The position numbers and the translations under genes are program-made. Below, one piece after another: positions 36,203 to 45,251 of a stretch of 64,000 bases of DNA. The number at the start of each line of letters is the position of its first letter. Position 1 is the first letter of the stretch. The DNA lies in the NCBI RefSeq assembly GCF_946478805.1, contig NZ_CAMLDC010000016.1, positions 46,324-110,323 on the forward strand, in the 5' to 3' direction. The notes under the pieces were generated by a model. That model was not told where the DNA came from. It did not search any database and saw only the letters and a list, made by a program, of their open reading frames with translations. Source of the stretch: an uncultured Fluviicola sp. Lineage in GTDB: Bacteria; Bacteroidota; Bacteroidia; Flavobacteriales; Crocinitomicaceae.

Positions 36203-36219
36203 TGTAACCAAAGTAGCTG
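36203..36219. promoter_or_regulatory. Shared 17-bp element upstream of MBL-rhodanese gene
   Basis: Second exact copy of TGTAACCAAAGTAGCTG, 67 nt before the ATG at 36287. Confidence 0.6.
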
Positions 36220-36286
36220 AATACCAAAAACAATCGACGCATCTTTGTGTTATCAAATGAGTTAAAGAACATCAAATTTCAAACAC

Positions 36287-37699
36287 ATGAAAATCGAACA
36301 AATTTATACGGGATGTCTGGCACAAGGAGCATACTACATCACGTCGAACGGAGAAGCGGCAATTATTGACCCATTAAGAGAAACACAACCTTACATTGAC
36401 CGATTGGAATACGACGGAGTGAAACTCAAATACATTTTTGAGACCCACTTTCATGCAGATTTCGTTAGCGGTCACCTCGATTTAAGCAAGAAAACCAATG
36501 CATCCATTGTTTATGGCCCTACAGCTCAACCGGAATTCGATGCCATTGTTGCAACAGACAATCAAGTATTCGAAATCGGAGATATCAAACTAAAAGTATT
36601 GCACACTCCGGGACATACCATGGAAAGTTCTTGCTTTTTGCTAATTGATGAAAACGACAAGGAAACTGCGTTATTCAGCGGAGACACTCTTTTCCTGGGT
36701 GATGTAGGAAGGCCTGATTTAGCGCAAAAAGCAGCACAGCTAAACAAGGAAGAATTAGCCGGATTATTATACGAAAGTATTTACACGAAAATTCTACCGC
36801 TTTCAGATGACATTATCGTTTATCCGGCACACGGAGCAGGTTCTGCTTGTGGAAAAAACATGATGAAAGAAACGGTCGACAGTTTGGGGAATCAAAAGAA
36901 AATGAACTATGCTCTGAATCAACCAAGCAAGGAAGCTTTTATTGAATCGGTAACGGAAGGATTACTGCCTCCTCCCGGCTACTTTGGAATGAACGTAGCA
37001 ATGAATAAAAAAGGATACGACGAATTCGAAAACGTATTGAGCCATGGAATGACCTCATTATCCGTTGGTGAATTTGAAGCCGTTGCAGAAAGCACCGGAG
37101 CATTGATTTTGGATACGAGAAACGATCAGGAATTTGCTCTTGGATTCATTCCGCAATCCATTAATATCGGTTTGGACGGGGATTTTGCTCCGTGGGTCGG
37201 CGCATTGATCGTCAATGTAAAACAACCGATCTTATTAGTTACTGACGAAGGGAAAGAAGAAGAGGCAATTACCCGATTGAGCCGTGTTGGCTTTGACAAT
37301 GTATTGGGCCATTTGAATGGCGGTTTTCATTCCTGGGTGAATGCTGCGAAGGAAATTGACATGGTAAACCGCATTTCAGCTGAACAATTTGCTTCGGAAG
37401 TAAAAATCGGTAAAAGTAAAATCCTTGACGTCCGTAAAGAAAGCGAATACGCGGCTGAACACATCGAAGAAGCATACAGCAAACCCCTGGAATACATCAA
37501 TGACTGGATCAAGGATGTGCAGCCACAAGAACGCTTCTACCTGCATTGTGCAGGAGGTTATAGAAGCATGATTGCTGCAAGTATTTTACAGGCACGGGGA
37601 TACCGAAACTTTACGGAGATTGCGGGTGGGTTCAATGCCATTTCGACAACCAATGTGCCTAAAAGTGCTTTCGTCTGTCAGACCAAAGTGCACAGTTAA
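36287..37699 (+). CDS. MBL-fold persulfide dioxygenase-like protein with two rhodanese domains
   Basis: A 470-aa cytoplasmic protein. The metallo-beta-lactamase domain (1-250) carries THFHADFVSGH, HTPGHTMES, FSGDTLFLGDVGRPD and YPAHGAG, the ETHE1/glyoxalase II-type iron site. Two rhodanese domains follow. The first (~265-350) has DTRNDQEFALGFI, but its active loop reads LLVTDEGKEE, lacking the catalytic Cys. The second (~360-465) has LDVRKESEYAAEHI and HCAGGYRSM with the reactive Cys. Such fusions oxidise glutathione- or protein-persulfide to sulfite and transfer sulfane sulfur. The tauE-like gene upstream and methyltransferase downstream fit sulfide handling. Confidence 0.9.
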   Translation: MKIEQIYTGCLAQGAYYITSNGEAAIIDPLRETQPYIDRLEYDGVKLKYIFETHFHADFVSGHLDLSKKTNASIVYGPTAQPEFDAIVATDNQVFEIGDIKLKVLHTPGHTMESSCFLLIDENDKETALFSGDTLFLGDVGRPDLAQKAAQLNKEELAGLLYESIYTKILPLSDDIIVYPAHGAGSACGKNMMKETVDSLGNQKKMNYALNQPSKEAFIESVTEGLLPPPGYFGMNVAMNKKGYDEFENVLSHGMTSLSVGEFEAVAESTGALILDTRNDQEFALGFIPQSINIGLDGDFAPWVGALIVNVKQPILLVTDEGKEEEAITRLSRVGFDNVLGHLNGGFHSWVNAAKEIDMVNRISAEQFASEVKIGKSKILDVRKESEYAAEHIEEAYSKPLEYINDWIKDVQPQERFYLHCAGGYRSMIAASILQARGYRNFTEIAGGFNAISTTNVPKSAFVCQTKVHS

Positions 37700-37733
37700 T
37701 AGAATCTTATTCTCTCAATCAGATTATACACTA

Positions 37734-38384
37734 ATGGATAACAGCGAAAAAAAACTACAACCCCTGATAAAAAACAAGGAGCAACAGCTTGATGTTTCTT
37801 ATTGGAACACACGATGGGAAATGAGTGAAACCGGTTGGGATACCGGTTTTGCTTCTCCTTCAATCACCGACTATTTATCCCGGTACCACGACAAAAAAGC
37901 AGCTATTTTGATTCCCGGTTGCGGAAATGCTTATGAAGCGGAATACCTGCTTTTAAATGGATTTACGAATATCACCTTAATCGATCTCGCTCCGAAAGCA
38001 GTCGAACGTTTACATGCTAAATTTGAGAATCAAGAAGGAATCCGGATTCTATGTGAAGACTTTTTTCTACATCAGGGAGCCTACGATTTGATCATCGAAC
38101 AGACATTCTTTTGTGCTATTGATCCCGGGAAACGAATTAATTATTCGAATAAAATGGCCTCCCTGTTAAATCCTCATGGAAAACTGGTTGGGGTTTTGTT
38201 TAATCGCGCATTTACACATCAGGGGCCGCCATTCGGAGGTGATTTACCGGAATACAATTCCATTTTCGAACCGAATTTCGAACTCATAACGATGACAGAA
38301 TGCTATAACAGTGTGCCGGCCAGAATGGGTTCGGAAGTGTTTATCATTTTTCAAAAAAAACAAAGCAGGGAATTTGCTTCATGA
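37734..38384 (+). CDS. TPMT-like SAM-dependent methyltransferase
   Basis: A 216-aa class I methyltransferase, started at 37734 (MDNSEKKLQPLIKN) because this ATG lies 34 nt after the previous gene; the longer open frame from 37572 would sit inside that gene. YWNTRWEMSETGWDTGFASP is the thiopurine/thiol-methyltransferase N-terminal signature (W-x-x-x-E-T-G-W-D). SAM motif I is ILIPGCGNAYEAEYL, with LIDLAP as the acidic strand. PPFGGDLPEY also fits TPMT-type enzymes. In a sulfur cluster it may methylate sulfide or small thiols; substrate not proven. Confidence 0.85.
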   Translation: MDNSEKKLQPLIKNKEQQLDVSYWNTRWEMSETGWDTGFASPSITDYLSRYHDKKAAILIPGCGNAYEAEYLLLNGFTNITLIDLAPKAVERLHAKFENQEGIRILCEDFFLHQGAYDLIIEQTFFCAIDPGKRINYSNKMASLLNPHGKLVGVLFNRAFTHQGPPFGGDLPEYNSIFEPNFELITMTECYNSVPARMGSEVFIIFQKKQSREFAS

Positions 38385-38488
38385 CAATCATCTCTTTTTA
38401 AACCTTCTCTTTCAGTTGAAAACTTCTTTTATAGAAATGTCCGCAAAAGAATATTTTCGAGAACCCCATTATTTCTTTGCCGAACTAT

Positions 38489-38496
38489 TAACTTTG
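38489..38496 (+). promoter_or_regulatory. -7 box TAACTTTG
   Basis: TAnnTTTG match 27 nt before the ATG at 38524. Confidence 0.4.
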
Positions 38497-38523
38497 TAAT
38501 TCTTTAAAAGTGAATCCATTTCT

Positions 38524-39678
38524 ATGAAAGAACAAGATATGAAATTTGGCACCAAAGCAATACATGCCGGTGTGCAACCTGACCCAACAACGGGAGCGAT
38601 CATGACTCCCATTTTTCAAACATCCACTTATGTCCAGGAATCTCCCGGAGTAAACAAGGGATATGGTTACGCAAGAGGGAAAAACCCTACACGTGATGCG
38701 CTTCAGGCAAATATTGCCGCATTGGAAAATGGAAAACATTGCGTTTGCTTCAGTAGCGGTGTTGCCGCAACGGATGCTGTTCTTAAATTATTGAAACCCG
38801 GAGACGAAGTTATCACCGGAGATGATCTATATGGGGGAACTTATCGTTTGTTTACAAAGATCTATGAAAAATTCGGGATCAAGTTTCACTTTATTGATTT
38901 GACAAATGCTGAAAATGTAAATAACTACATCAATGCAAACACCAAATTGATCTGGGCGGAAACACCGACAAACCCAACCATGCAAATCATCGATATTGCT
39001 GCAGTTTCTGCTATTGCAAAAACAAACAATATCATTATGGTAGCGGATAACACATTTGCTTCTCCTTATTTGCAAAACCCATTGGACCTCGGAGCAACTA
39101 TCGTGATGCACTCGGTTACCAAATACCTGGGCGGTCACTCGGATGTGGTGATGGGAGCATTAATTACAAATGATGATGCACTTTACGAACAATTGTATTT
39201 CATTTTGAATAGTTCGGGTGCAAATCCCGGTCCGATGGATTCCTTTTTGGTACTAAGAGGAATCAAGACATTGCACTTGCGTATGCAACGTCATTGTGAA
39301 AACGGGAAACAAATTGCACATTATTTGAAAAATCATCCGGCAATTGAAAAAGTTTACTGGCCTGGTTTCCCGGAGCATCCGAATCATGAGATTGCGAAAA
39401 AACAAATGCGCGATTTCGGTGGAATGATTTCAATTGTTCTGAAAGATAAGAGCATCGAAAACACCTATCGGGTTGCTTCCTCGTTCCAGGTTTTCTCTTT
39501 AGCAGAATCTTTGGGAGGTGTGGAATCTTTGATCAATCATCCGGCAACAATGACTCACGCCTCTATTCCGAAGGAGGAAAGAGAAAAGGCAGGAGTTGTG
39601 GACAACTTATTGCGTTTAAGTGTGGGCGTGGAACACGTAGACGATCTGATTGCGGATCTGGAACAAGCTTTGGCATAA
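38524..39678 (+). CDS. Cystathionine gamma-synthase/lyase family PLP enzyme
   Basis: A 384-aa Cys/Met metabolism PLP enzyme. The family pattern is complete: FGTKAIHAGVQPDPTTGAIM, GYGYARGKNPTRDALQANIA, CFSSGVAATDAVL, DLYGGTYRLF, IWAETPTNPTMQIIDI, VADNTFASPYLQNPL and the PLP-lysine loop HSVTKYLGGHSDVVMG. SLGGVESLINHPATMTHAS is near the C-terminus. It may act as cystathionine gamma-synthase (methionine synthesis) or gamma-lyase (cysteine synthesis, H2S release); sequence alone does not settle which. Starts at 38524 or the internal ATG at 38539. Confidence 0.9.
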   Translation: MKEQDMKFGTKAIHAGVQPDPTTGAIMTPIFQTSTYVQESPGVNKGYGYARGKNPTRDALQANIAALENGKHCVCFSSGVAATDAVLKLLKPGDEVITGDDLYGGTYRLFTKIYEKFGIKFHFIDLTNAENVNNYINANTKLIWAETPTNPTMQIIDIAAVSAIAKTNNIIMVADNTFASPYLQNPLDLGATIVMHSVTKYLGGHSDVVMGALITNDDALYEQLYFILNSSGANPGPMDSFLVLRGIKTLHLRMQRHCENGKQIAHYLKNHPAIEKVYWPGFPEHPNHEIAKKQMRDFGGMISIVLKDKSIENTYRVASSFQVFSLAESLGGVESLINHPATMTHASIPKEEREKAGVVDNLLRLSVGVEHVDDLIADLEQALA

Positions 39679-39695
39679 AATAGTTCAAAAGGTTT

Positions 39696-39734
39696 AAAGG
39701 GTTCAAAAAGTTCAAAGCTATTGAACCCTTTTTT
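39696..39734 (+). terminator. GTTCAAA-type terminator
   Basis: AAAGGGTTCAA (39696-39706) pairs with TTGAACCCTTT (39721-39731), followed by T's to 39734. The stem is built from the GTTCAAA repeat seen elsewhere in the window. Confidence 0.75.
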
Positions 39735-39761
39735 AACTCTTGAACTTTTAAACGTTTGAAC

Positions 39762-40469
39762 ATGATCATAATCACAGGAACATCCAGAGGCATTGGAAAA
39801 GCAATTGCAGAAAATTATCTCTCTCGCGGTGAAAAAGTATCGGGTATCGGGAGAAATCATACCATTTCACATCCCAGCTATTCGTCCATTGATTGTGATT
39901 TAAGCAACCCCGATGCAGTTGACCAAATTTCATTTCCTCAAATCGGCGAAGAACCGGTTATCTTCATTCACAATGCGGGCATTTTGGGAAAAGTGGATTA
40001 CTTCGAACGATTGGAATCGAATGAGATGGCCAGAGTGATGCAGGTAAATCTATTTGCCGGAGCTGCTATCTTGCAACAGTTACTCAAGAAGCTCCCAAAA
40101 ACCCAATCATTTAAATGCATTTTCATCAGTTCGGGAGCAGGAAAAAGCCCGATCGCTTCCTGGGCTTCCTATTGTGCTTCCAAGGCAGCAGTGGATTTGT
40201 TTTGTCAGACGATCCAACTGGAAGAACGTCAACTCGGAAGAGCCGATTTTCACTGTCTTTCAGTCGCACCGGGAGTTGTAGATACGGATATGCAAGCAGC
40301 CATTCGGGAGAGCAACAAAATTTCATTCTCGGAAGTGGAACGGTTCAAAGAGTACAAAAATTCGAATCAACTATATTCAACGGAATTGGTCGCCAGAAAA
40401 TTAATCCGCCTGATTCATGAAACACCTTTAAGCCAAGTTTTATACTCACTTCGGGATATTGAATTGTAA
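39762..40469 (+). CDS. Short-chain dehydrogenase/reductase
   Basis: A 235-aa SDR starting at ATG 39762 (an in-frame TTG at 39756 is unlikely). The Rossmann glycine motif TGTSRGIGKAIAEN is next to the N-terminus, FIHNAGILG replaces NNAG, and the catalytic triad is Ser in FISSGAGKSP and Tyr-Lys in WASYCASKAAVD. APGVVDTDM closes the active site. The family acts on alcohols or ketones with NAD(P); it resembles sepiapterin-reductase-type SDRs by length and GVVDTDM, but the substrate is open. Confidence 0.88.
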   Translation: MIIITGTSRGIGKAIAENYLSRGEKVSGIGRNHTISHPSYSSIDCDLSNPDAVDQISFPQIGEEPVIFIHNAGILGKVDYFERLESNEMARVMQVNLFAGAAILQQLLKKLPKTQSFKCIFISSGAGKSPIASWASYCASKAAVDLFCQTIQLEERQLGRADFHCLSVAPGVVDTDMQAAIRESNKISFSEVERFKEYKNSNQLYSTELVARKLIRLIHETPLSQVLYSLRDIEL

Positions 40470-40577
40470 AGCGAATTTTAAATAATTGTTATTCATTGCG
40501 TTGTTAAGTTTTTGAAGAACGGTTCATTTCTTAATCAAATATTGTAACTTGTTGCACTCAAATTAGGAAACTTATAG

Positions 40578-40592
40578 TAAAACTAGCTAGAA
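40578..40592. promoter_or_regulatory. Leader element TAAAACTAGCTAGAA, copy 1
   Basis: A 15-bp sequence with the palindrome CTAGCTAG, identical to 42948-42962, positioned 9 nt before the ATG of the first M43 protease. Confidence 0.5.
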
Positions 40593-40601
40593 CTGTACAT
40601 A

Positions 40602-42770
40602 ATGAAAAAACAATTTTCTACTCTCTTAAGCCTAACCTTTTGCGTCTCTTCCTCTGTTTTTGCTCAAAATAACGAGCGTCAATTGGACAAGCAGAATATG
40701 CGTCAGGGGGAACATGTCGAATATTGCGTCACGCATAAAAAGATGAACCAACTCCTGGCTAATCCTGAATTGGCAAAACAGCATGCAAAGGATCAACAAG
40801 AATTCGATAATGCCCTACTTTCAAAAAAAGGGGAAGGTTCCACAAAGGCAATTGAATATACCATTCCGGTTGTATTCCATGTTTTACATAATGGTGGTCC
40901 GGAAAATATTTCCAAAGACCAGTTGATGTCAGCTTTGGCCATCCTGAATCGTGATTATGCCATGCTAAACGCTGATACGATCGGGGTGCAGGCCGCATTT
41001 CAAGGAATTCGCAGCAAAGTTGACGTGAAATTCGTACTCGCAACAAAAGCACCGAATGGAGCTTGTTTTTCCGGTATTACAAGAACTCAGAACATTGCCA
41101 CAAACAATGGAGATGATGGCGGAGCACAAGTAAACGCGATCATTGCAGGAAATGATGTTTACAATGGTCAATGGCCCGGAAATAAATATTTGAATATTTT
41201 CATTTGCCAGGATATCGGTGGTGCAGCAGGTTATACCACAAACCCCGGAAGTTGGTCAGCAACTGAAATGGGGAATGGAATCTGGGTATTAAGCACCTAT
41301 GTCGGTGATATCGGTACATCAAGCCCATACACGAGCCGAACATTGACACATGAAGTTGGACACTGGTTGAATCTTTCTCATGTTTGGGGTGGAACCAATG
41401 ATCCTGGAGTAAGTTGCGGAAGCGACGGTGTAAGTGACACCCCGGCTTGTATCGGTTCAACAGCTTGTTTTTTGAATCAAAGCACATGCAGCAGTGATAA
41501 TGCTTATTGGGGATTTGATCAGATCGATAACGTCGAGAACTACATGGATTACTCTTATTGCTCTAAAATGTTCACTGCAGGCCAGGTAGACAGAATGCGA
41601 ACTTCACTTACCGTATCTTCAACGGGAAGAGCCAATGTGGTTTCTGCTTCCAATCTGGCAGCTGTTGGTGCAAGTACTACTCCTATACTTTGTTCTGCAA
41701 GATACAACACCTCAAGAAGAGTAATTTGTGCAGGAGAAACCATCCAATTTACAGATGAATCATTCAATGCTGTTTCCGGATGGAACTGGTCTTTTTCCGG
41801 AGGTTCACCTGCAACTTCAACAGCACAAAACCCGTCAGTTACCTACAATACTCCGGGGACTTACGCAGTTCAGCTGGATGCTACCGATGGAACAAATACA
41901 GATACAGAACTTACAGCGGGTTATATCACGGTATTGCCTGTTCCAACAGGAATTCCATATTACGAAAGTTTTGAAGCATTTACCAATTTCACAAGTCCTG
42001 ATTGGTTTGTGAAAGACGGAGGTGGAAACCCGTGGACAGTGACAACAGCAGTAGGACGAACCGGTACTCACTCCGCTAAATTGGAAAATTTCGGACAATC
42101 CGCAAGTCAAATTGATGAACTGGAATCACGATCCATTGATTTGTCCGGAATTACTTCAGCAACAAATGCAACCCTTTCGTTCAGATATGCATATAGAAAA
42201 CGAACATCAACCAACACAGATCTATTGAAAGTATACTTGTCAAAAGACTGTGGTGGAGTTTGGGATATCCGCAAAACATTGACAGCAGCAACCATGTCAG
42301 GATCCAATCTGGCAACTACACAATGGACACCGACTCCGGCTGATTGGGTAACGGTTCACATGACAAACGTAACAAGCGCGTATTGGATAGAGAATTTCAG
42401 ATTCAAATTTCAGTTTACTTCAGGAGGCGGAAACAATGTCTATATTGATGACATCAACATTTATGCAGGCGGGCCATCGGATGATATCGTCTTATTGGGA
42501 TTAACCGATTTAGAATCGTTCCAAAACGTCAACTTATTCCCGAATCCCGCAGAAAATGAGCTTCAAATCAGCTTCACTTCCCAAACCGGAAACCAGTTGG
42601 ATTTTGCAATAACAGATTTATCCGGGAAACTGATCAAAACATTACCTGTCAATGCTCACGAAGGAGCGAACCTGGTATTTATCGAAACTACCGATTTATC
42701 AGCTGGAACTTATCTGATTAAAATGATCGGTTCTGCACAAGAAAGAACATTCACATTCGTAAAGAAATAA
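40602..42770 (+). CDS. M43 (pappalysin-like) zinc protease with PKD domain, T9SS-secreted, copy 1
   Basis: A 722-aa secreted protein. Signal peptide MKKQFSTLLSLTFCVSSSVFAQ, then a conserved pro-region (NMRQGEHVEYCVTHKKM). The catalytic motif is THEVGHWLNLSHVWGG (H250, E251, H254, H260), with the Met-turn region NYMDYSYCSKMFTAGQ. A PKD domain (GWNWSFSGGSPATSTAQNP) and a jelly-roll/MAM-like domain (SLSFRYAYRK, NNVYIDDINIY) follow. The C-terminal sorting domain (NVNLFPNPAENELQISF to ERTFTFVKK) is T9SS type A. Closely related to the next gene. Confidence 0.93.
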   Translation: MKKQFSTLLSLTFCVSSSVFAQNNERQLDKQNMRQGEHVEYCVTHKKMNQLLANPELAKQHAKDQQEFDNALLSKKGEGSTKAIEYTIPVVFHVLHNGGPENISKDQLMSALAILNRDYAMLNADTIGVQAAFQGIRSKVDVKFVLATKAPNGACFSGITRTQNIATNNGDDGGAQVNAIIAGNDVYNGQWPGNKYLNIFICQDIGGAAGYTTNPGSWSATEMGNGIWVLSTYVGDIGTSSPYTSRTLTHEVGHWLNLSHVWGGTNDPGVSCGSDGVSDTPACIGSTACFLNQSTCSSDNAYWGFDQIDNVENYMDYSYCSKMFTAGQVDRMRTSLTVSSTGRANVVSASNLAAVGASTTPILCSARYNTSRRVICAGETIQFTDESFNAVSGWNWSFSGGSPATSTAQNPSVTYNTPGTYAVQLDATDGTNTDTELTAGYITVLPVPTGIPYYESFEAFTNFTSPDWFVKDGGGNPWTVTTAVGRTGTHSAKLENFGQSASQIDELESRSIDLSGITSATNATLSFRYAYRKRTSTNTDLLKVYLSKDCGGVWDIRKTLTAATMSGSNLATTQWTPTPADWVTVHMTNVTSAYWIENFRFKFQFTSGGGNNVYIDDINIYAGGPSDDIVLLGLTDLESFQNVNLFPNPAENELQISFTSQTGNQLDFAITDLSGKLIKTLPVNAHEGANLVFIETTDLSAGTYLIKMIGSAQERTFTFVKK

Positions 42771-42780
42771 TTCGCTCTCA

Positions 42781-42812
42781 AAAAGGTCGGGAACTTACAT
42801 TTCCGACCTTTT
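42781..42812 (+). terminator. Terminator after first M43 gene
   Basis: AAAAGGTCGG (42781-42790), 12-nt loop, CCGACCTTTT (42803-42812). Confidence 0.75.
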
Positions 42813-42947
42813 CTGAACTATCCTTTCAATCAACAATTCAGACACTTAAATCAATTCCTACTACATACAATTCAAAAAGTCATTAAATTTCGTACTTGAA
42901 CTGTATTCTATTTCCAACTTTCCCCTATCATTTAAATCATTGTATTA

Positions 42948-42962
42948 TAAAACTAGCTAGAA
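42948..42962. promoter_or_regulatory. Leader element TAAAACTAGCTAGAA, copy 2
   Basis: Exact second copy, 7 nt before the ATG of the second M43 protease. Confidence 0.5.
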
Positions 42963-42969
42963 TAAGAAA

Positions 42970-45174
42970 ATGAAAAAACAATTTTACTCACTCCTAGGTA
43001 TCTCCCTTCTTTCTGCCGCTTGGAGTTTTGGACAACAGCAAGATCGCGTTCTTGACAAAAGTAATATGCGCGACGGTGAGCATGTTGAATACTGCACCAC
43101 GCATAAAAAAATGGCGGAGCTTAGGAAAGATCCGAAAATGGCTGCAATGATAGATGCTGCTCAGCAAGAAATGCAAAATCATGCAAAATCCAAAGGAGAT
43201 GACGGGGTTACAAAATCCACCGTCTATAAAATCCCTGTAGTATTTCATATCTTACATAACAACGGAACAGAAAACATTTCCAAGGAGCAAGTTGCAGATG
43301 CTGTTGCAATCCTGAATAGAGATTACAGAAAATTAAATGCAGATGCAAATAATGTCCAAGCACCTTTCCAGGGAATGCCAACTGACGTTGAAATCGAATT
43401 TGAATTAGCTAAAAAGGCCCCAAACGGTGCTTGTTTTGCCGGAATTACACGAACAGTGACCGCATTGACAAATGACGGAAGCAGTGGTCAGGCACAAGTA
43501 AATGCGGTTGTTGCCGGAAACGATATCTACCAGGGAGTTTGGCCTCATGCCAAATATTTGAACATTTATGTAGCTGCCGAAATCGGTGGCGCTGCAGGTT
43601 ACACATTCAACCCGATGGGTAATTCAACTGCATCTGCCCAAAATATGTACTACAATGGTGTTTTCATCCTAGATACTTATACAGGTTCTATTGGAACATC
43701 CAATGTAGGCAGCAGTAGGGCATTAACTCACGAGGTTGGTCACTGGTTAAACCTGGAACATGTTTGGGGACCGAATAACAATCCCGGAAACGCTGCAAGT
43801 TGTTCAGACGATGATGGGGTTCAGGATACTCCAATGTGTATCGGTGTTACATCTTGTAACCTTTCTTCTAACACATGTAATGACACAAATGATCCGAACA
43901 ATTATTCTTCATGGACAACAAACGTGGTTGACAATATTGAAAACTACATGGATTATTCGTATTGTTCAAAAATGTTCACACAAGGTCAGGTAACACGTAT
44001 GCGTACTGCACTTACGAGTTCAATTGCAGGTCGTAACCAGGTAATCACAGCATCAAATCAAACTGCAACCGGTATCAATACGACTCCAACTTTGTGTGCA
44101 GCAAAATTCAGTACGGCCAGAAAAGTCATTTGTGCAGGCGAGTCCATTTCGTTTACTGACGAATCGTATAATGCCGCAACCGGATGGACATGGACATTCA
44201 CCGGCGGTTCTCCGGCTTCTTCAACTTCGCAGAATCCAACAATTACATACAACACTCCGGGAACTTATGCTGTGAAATTAGTTGCAACTGACGGATCAAC
44301 TAATAGCACGTCCGACATGCCTGCATATATTACCGTATTACCTACCGGAGGGAATCTTCCTTTCTATGAAAGTTTCGAAGCTTCAATGAACCTGACAAGC
44401 CCGAATTGGTTTGTTTCTAATGCAGGAGGAAACGCTTGGGCTGTAACGAATACTGCAGCTAAAACCGGAACCAATTCAGCGAAACTGGATAATTTCAGTC
44501 AAACATCCGGTCAAATTGACGAATTGATCTCTGGACCTATCGATTTGTCAAGTATCACTTCAGGAACCGGAGTTACTTTGTCTTTCAGATATGCTTACAG
44601 AAAGAAAATCTCTTCGAACACCGATTTATTAAAGGTATTCCTGACCAAGGATTGTGGTGATGTTTGGGATATACGCAAAACATTGACTGCTGCTACGATG
44701 TCCGGAACCAACACTGCTACTTCAGCTTGGACTCCAACTGCATCCGATTGGGTAACTGTTCACATGACGAACGTAACAAGCGTATATTGGAATGATCATT
44801 TCCGTTGCAAGTTCCAAGTAATAAACGGGGGAGGAAACAATGTCTATATTGATGATATCAATATTTATTCCGGTGCACCGTCTGACAATCCTGTTACTGC
44901 AGGTTTACAAGATTTGGGTACTGTGGCAAATATCAACTTATTCCCGAATCCGGCAGATAATGAAGTTCAAATTTCTTTCAGCTCGCAAATTGCGAACGAA
45001 ATTAAATTCTATGTGACAGATTTATCCGGAAAACGTATCCAACAACATCAGATCAATGCAACTGAAGGGAATAACCTGGTTTACATTGCAACTGAGAATC
45101 TTTCAGCCGGAACATATTTGATCCAAATGGTTGATGGAACCAGTCAAAGAACTTTGACTTTCGTTAAAAAGTAA
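42970..45174 (+). CDS. M43 (pappalysin-like) zinc protease with PKD domain, T9SS-secreted, copy 2
   Basis: A 734-aa tandem paralog of the preceding gene with the same layout: signal peptide (MKKQFYSLLGISLLSAAWSFGQ), pro-region NMRDGEHVEYCTTHKKM, catalytic THEVGHWLNLEHVWGP (H254, E255, H258), Met-turn NYMDYSYCSKMFTQGQ, PKD (GWTWTFTGGSPASSTSQNP), YIDDINIY domain, and C-terminal sorting domain (NINLFPNPADNEVQISF to RTLTFVKK). Differences cluster around the pro-region and the substrate-side loop after the zinc site (DDDGVQDTPMCIGVTSC and an insertion NTCNDTNDPNNYSSW), which could change specificity. Confidence 0.93.
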   Translation: MKKQFYSLLGISLLSAAWSFGQQQDRVLDKSNMRDGEHVEYCTTHKKMAELRKDPKMAAMIDAAQQEMQNHAKSKGDDGVTKSTVYKIPVVFHILHNNGTENISKEQVADAVAILNRDYRKLNADANNVQAPFQGMPTDVEIEFELAKKAPNGACFAGITRTVTALTNDGSSGQAQVNAVVAGNDIYQGVWPHAKYLNIYVAAEIGGAAGYTFNPMGNSTASAQNMYYNGVFILDTYTGSIGTSNVGSSRALTHEVGHWLNLEHVWGPNNNPGNAASCSDDDGVQDTPMCIGVTSCNLSSNTCNDTNDPNNYSSWTTNVVDNIENYMDYSYCSKMFTQGQVTRMRTALTSSIAGRNQVITASNQTATGINTTPTLCAAKFSTARKVICAGESISFTDESYNAATGWTWTFTGGSPASSTSQNPTITYNTPGTYAVKLVATDGSTNSTSDMPAYITVLPTGGNLPFYESFEASMNLTSPNWFVSNAGGNAWAVTNTAAKTGTNSAKLDNFSQTSGQIDELISGPIDLSSITSGTGVTLSFRYAYRKKISSNTDLLKVFLTKDCGDVWDIRKTLTAATMSGTNTATSAWTPTASDWVTVHMTNVTSVYWNDHFRCKFQVINGGGNNVYIDDINIYSGAPSDNPVTAGLQDLGTVANINLFPNPADNEVQISFSSQIANEIKFYVTDLSGKRIQQHQINATEGNNLVYIATENLSAGTYLIQMVDGTSQRTLTFVKK

Positions 45175-45197
45175 TTACTTACAACTGAAACCAAATA

Positions 45198-45231
45198 AAA
45201 ATCCCCTGGTGAGCAATCATCAGGGGATTTT
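45198..45231. terminator. Bidirectional terminator
   Basis: AAAATCCCCTG (45198-45208), 12-nt loop, CAGGGGATTTT (45221-45231). Between converging genes ending at 45174 and 45252. Confidence 0.88.
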
Positions 45232-45251
45232 CTATTTTAGGACCGCTTCAA

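Noticed and set aside
37572..37733. N-terminal extension of the TPMT-like methyltransferase
   Set aside because: It lies inside the rhodanese gene in another frame; the family starts around YWNTRWE, shortly after the ATG at 37734.
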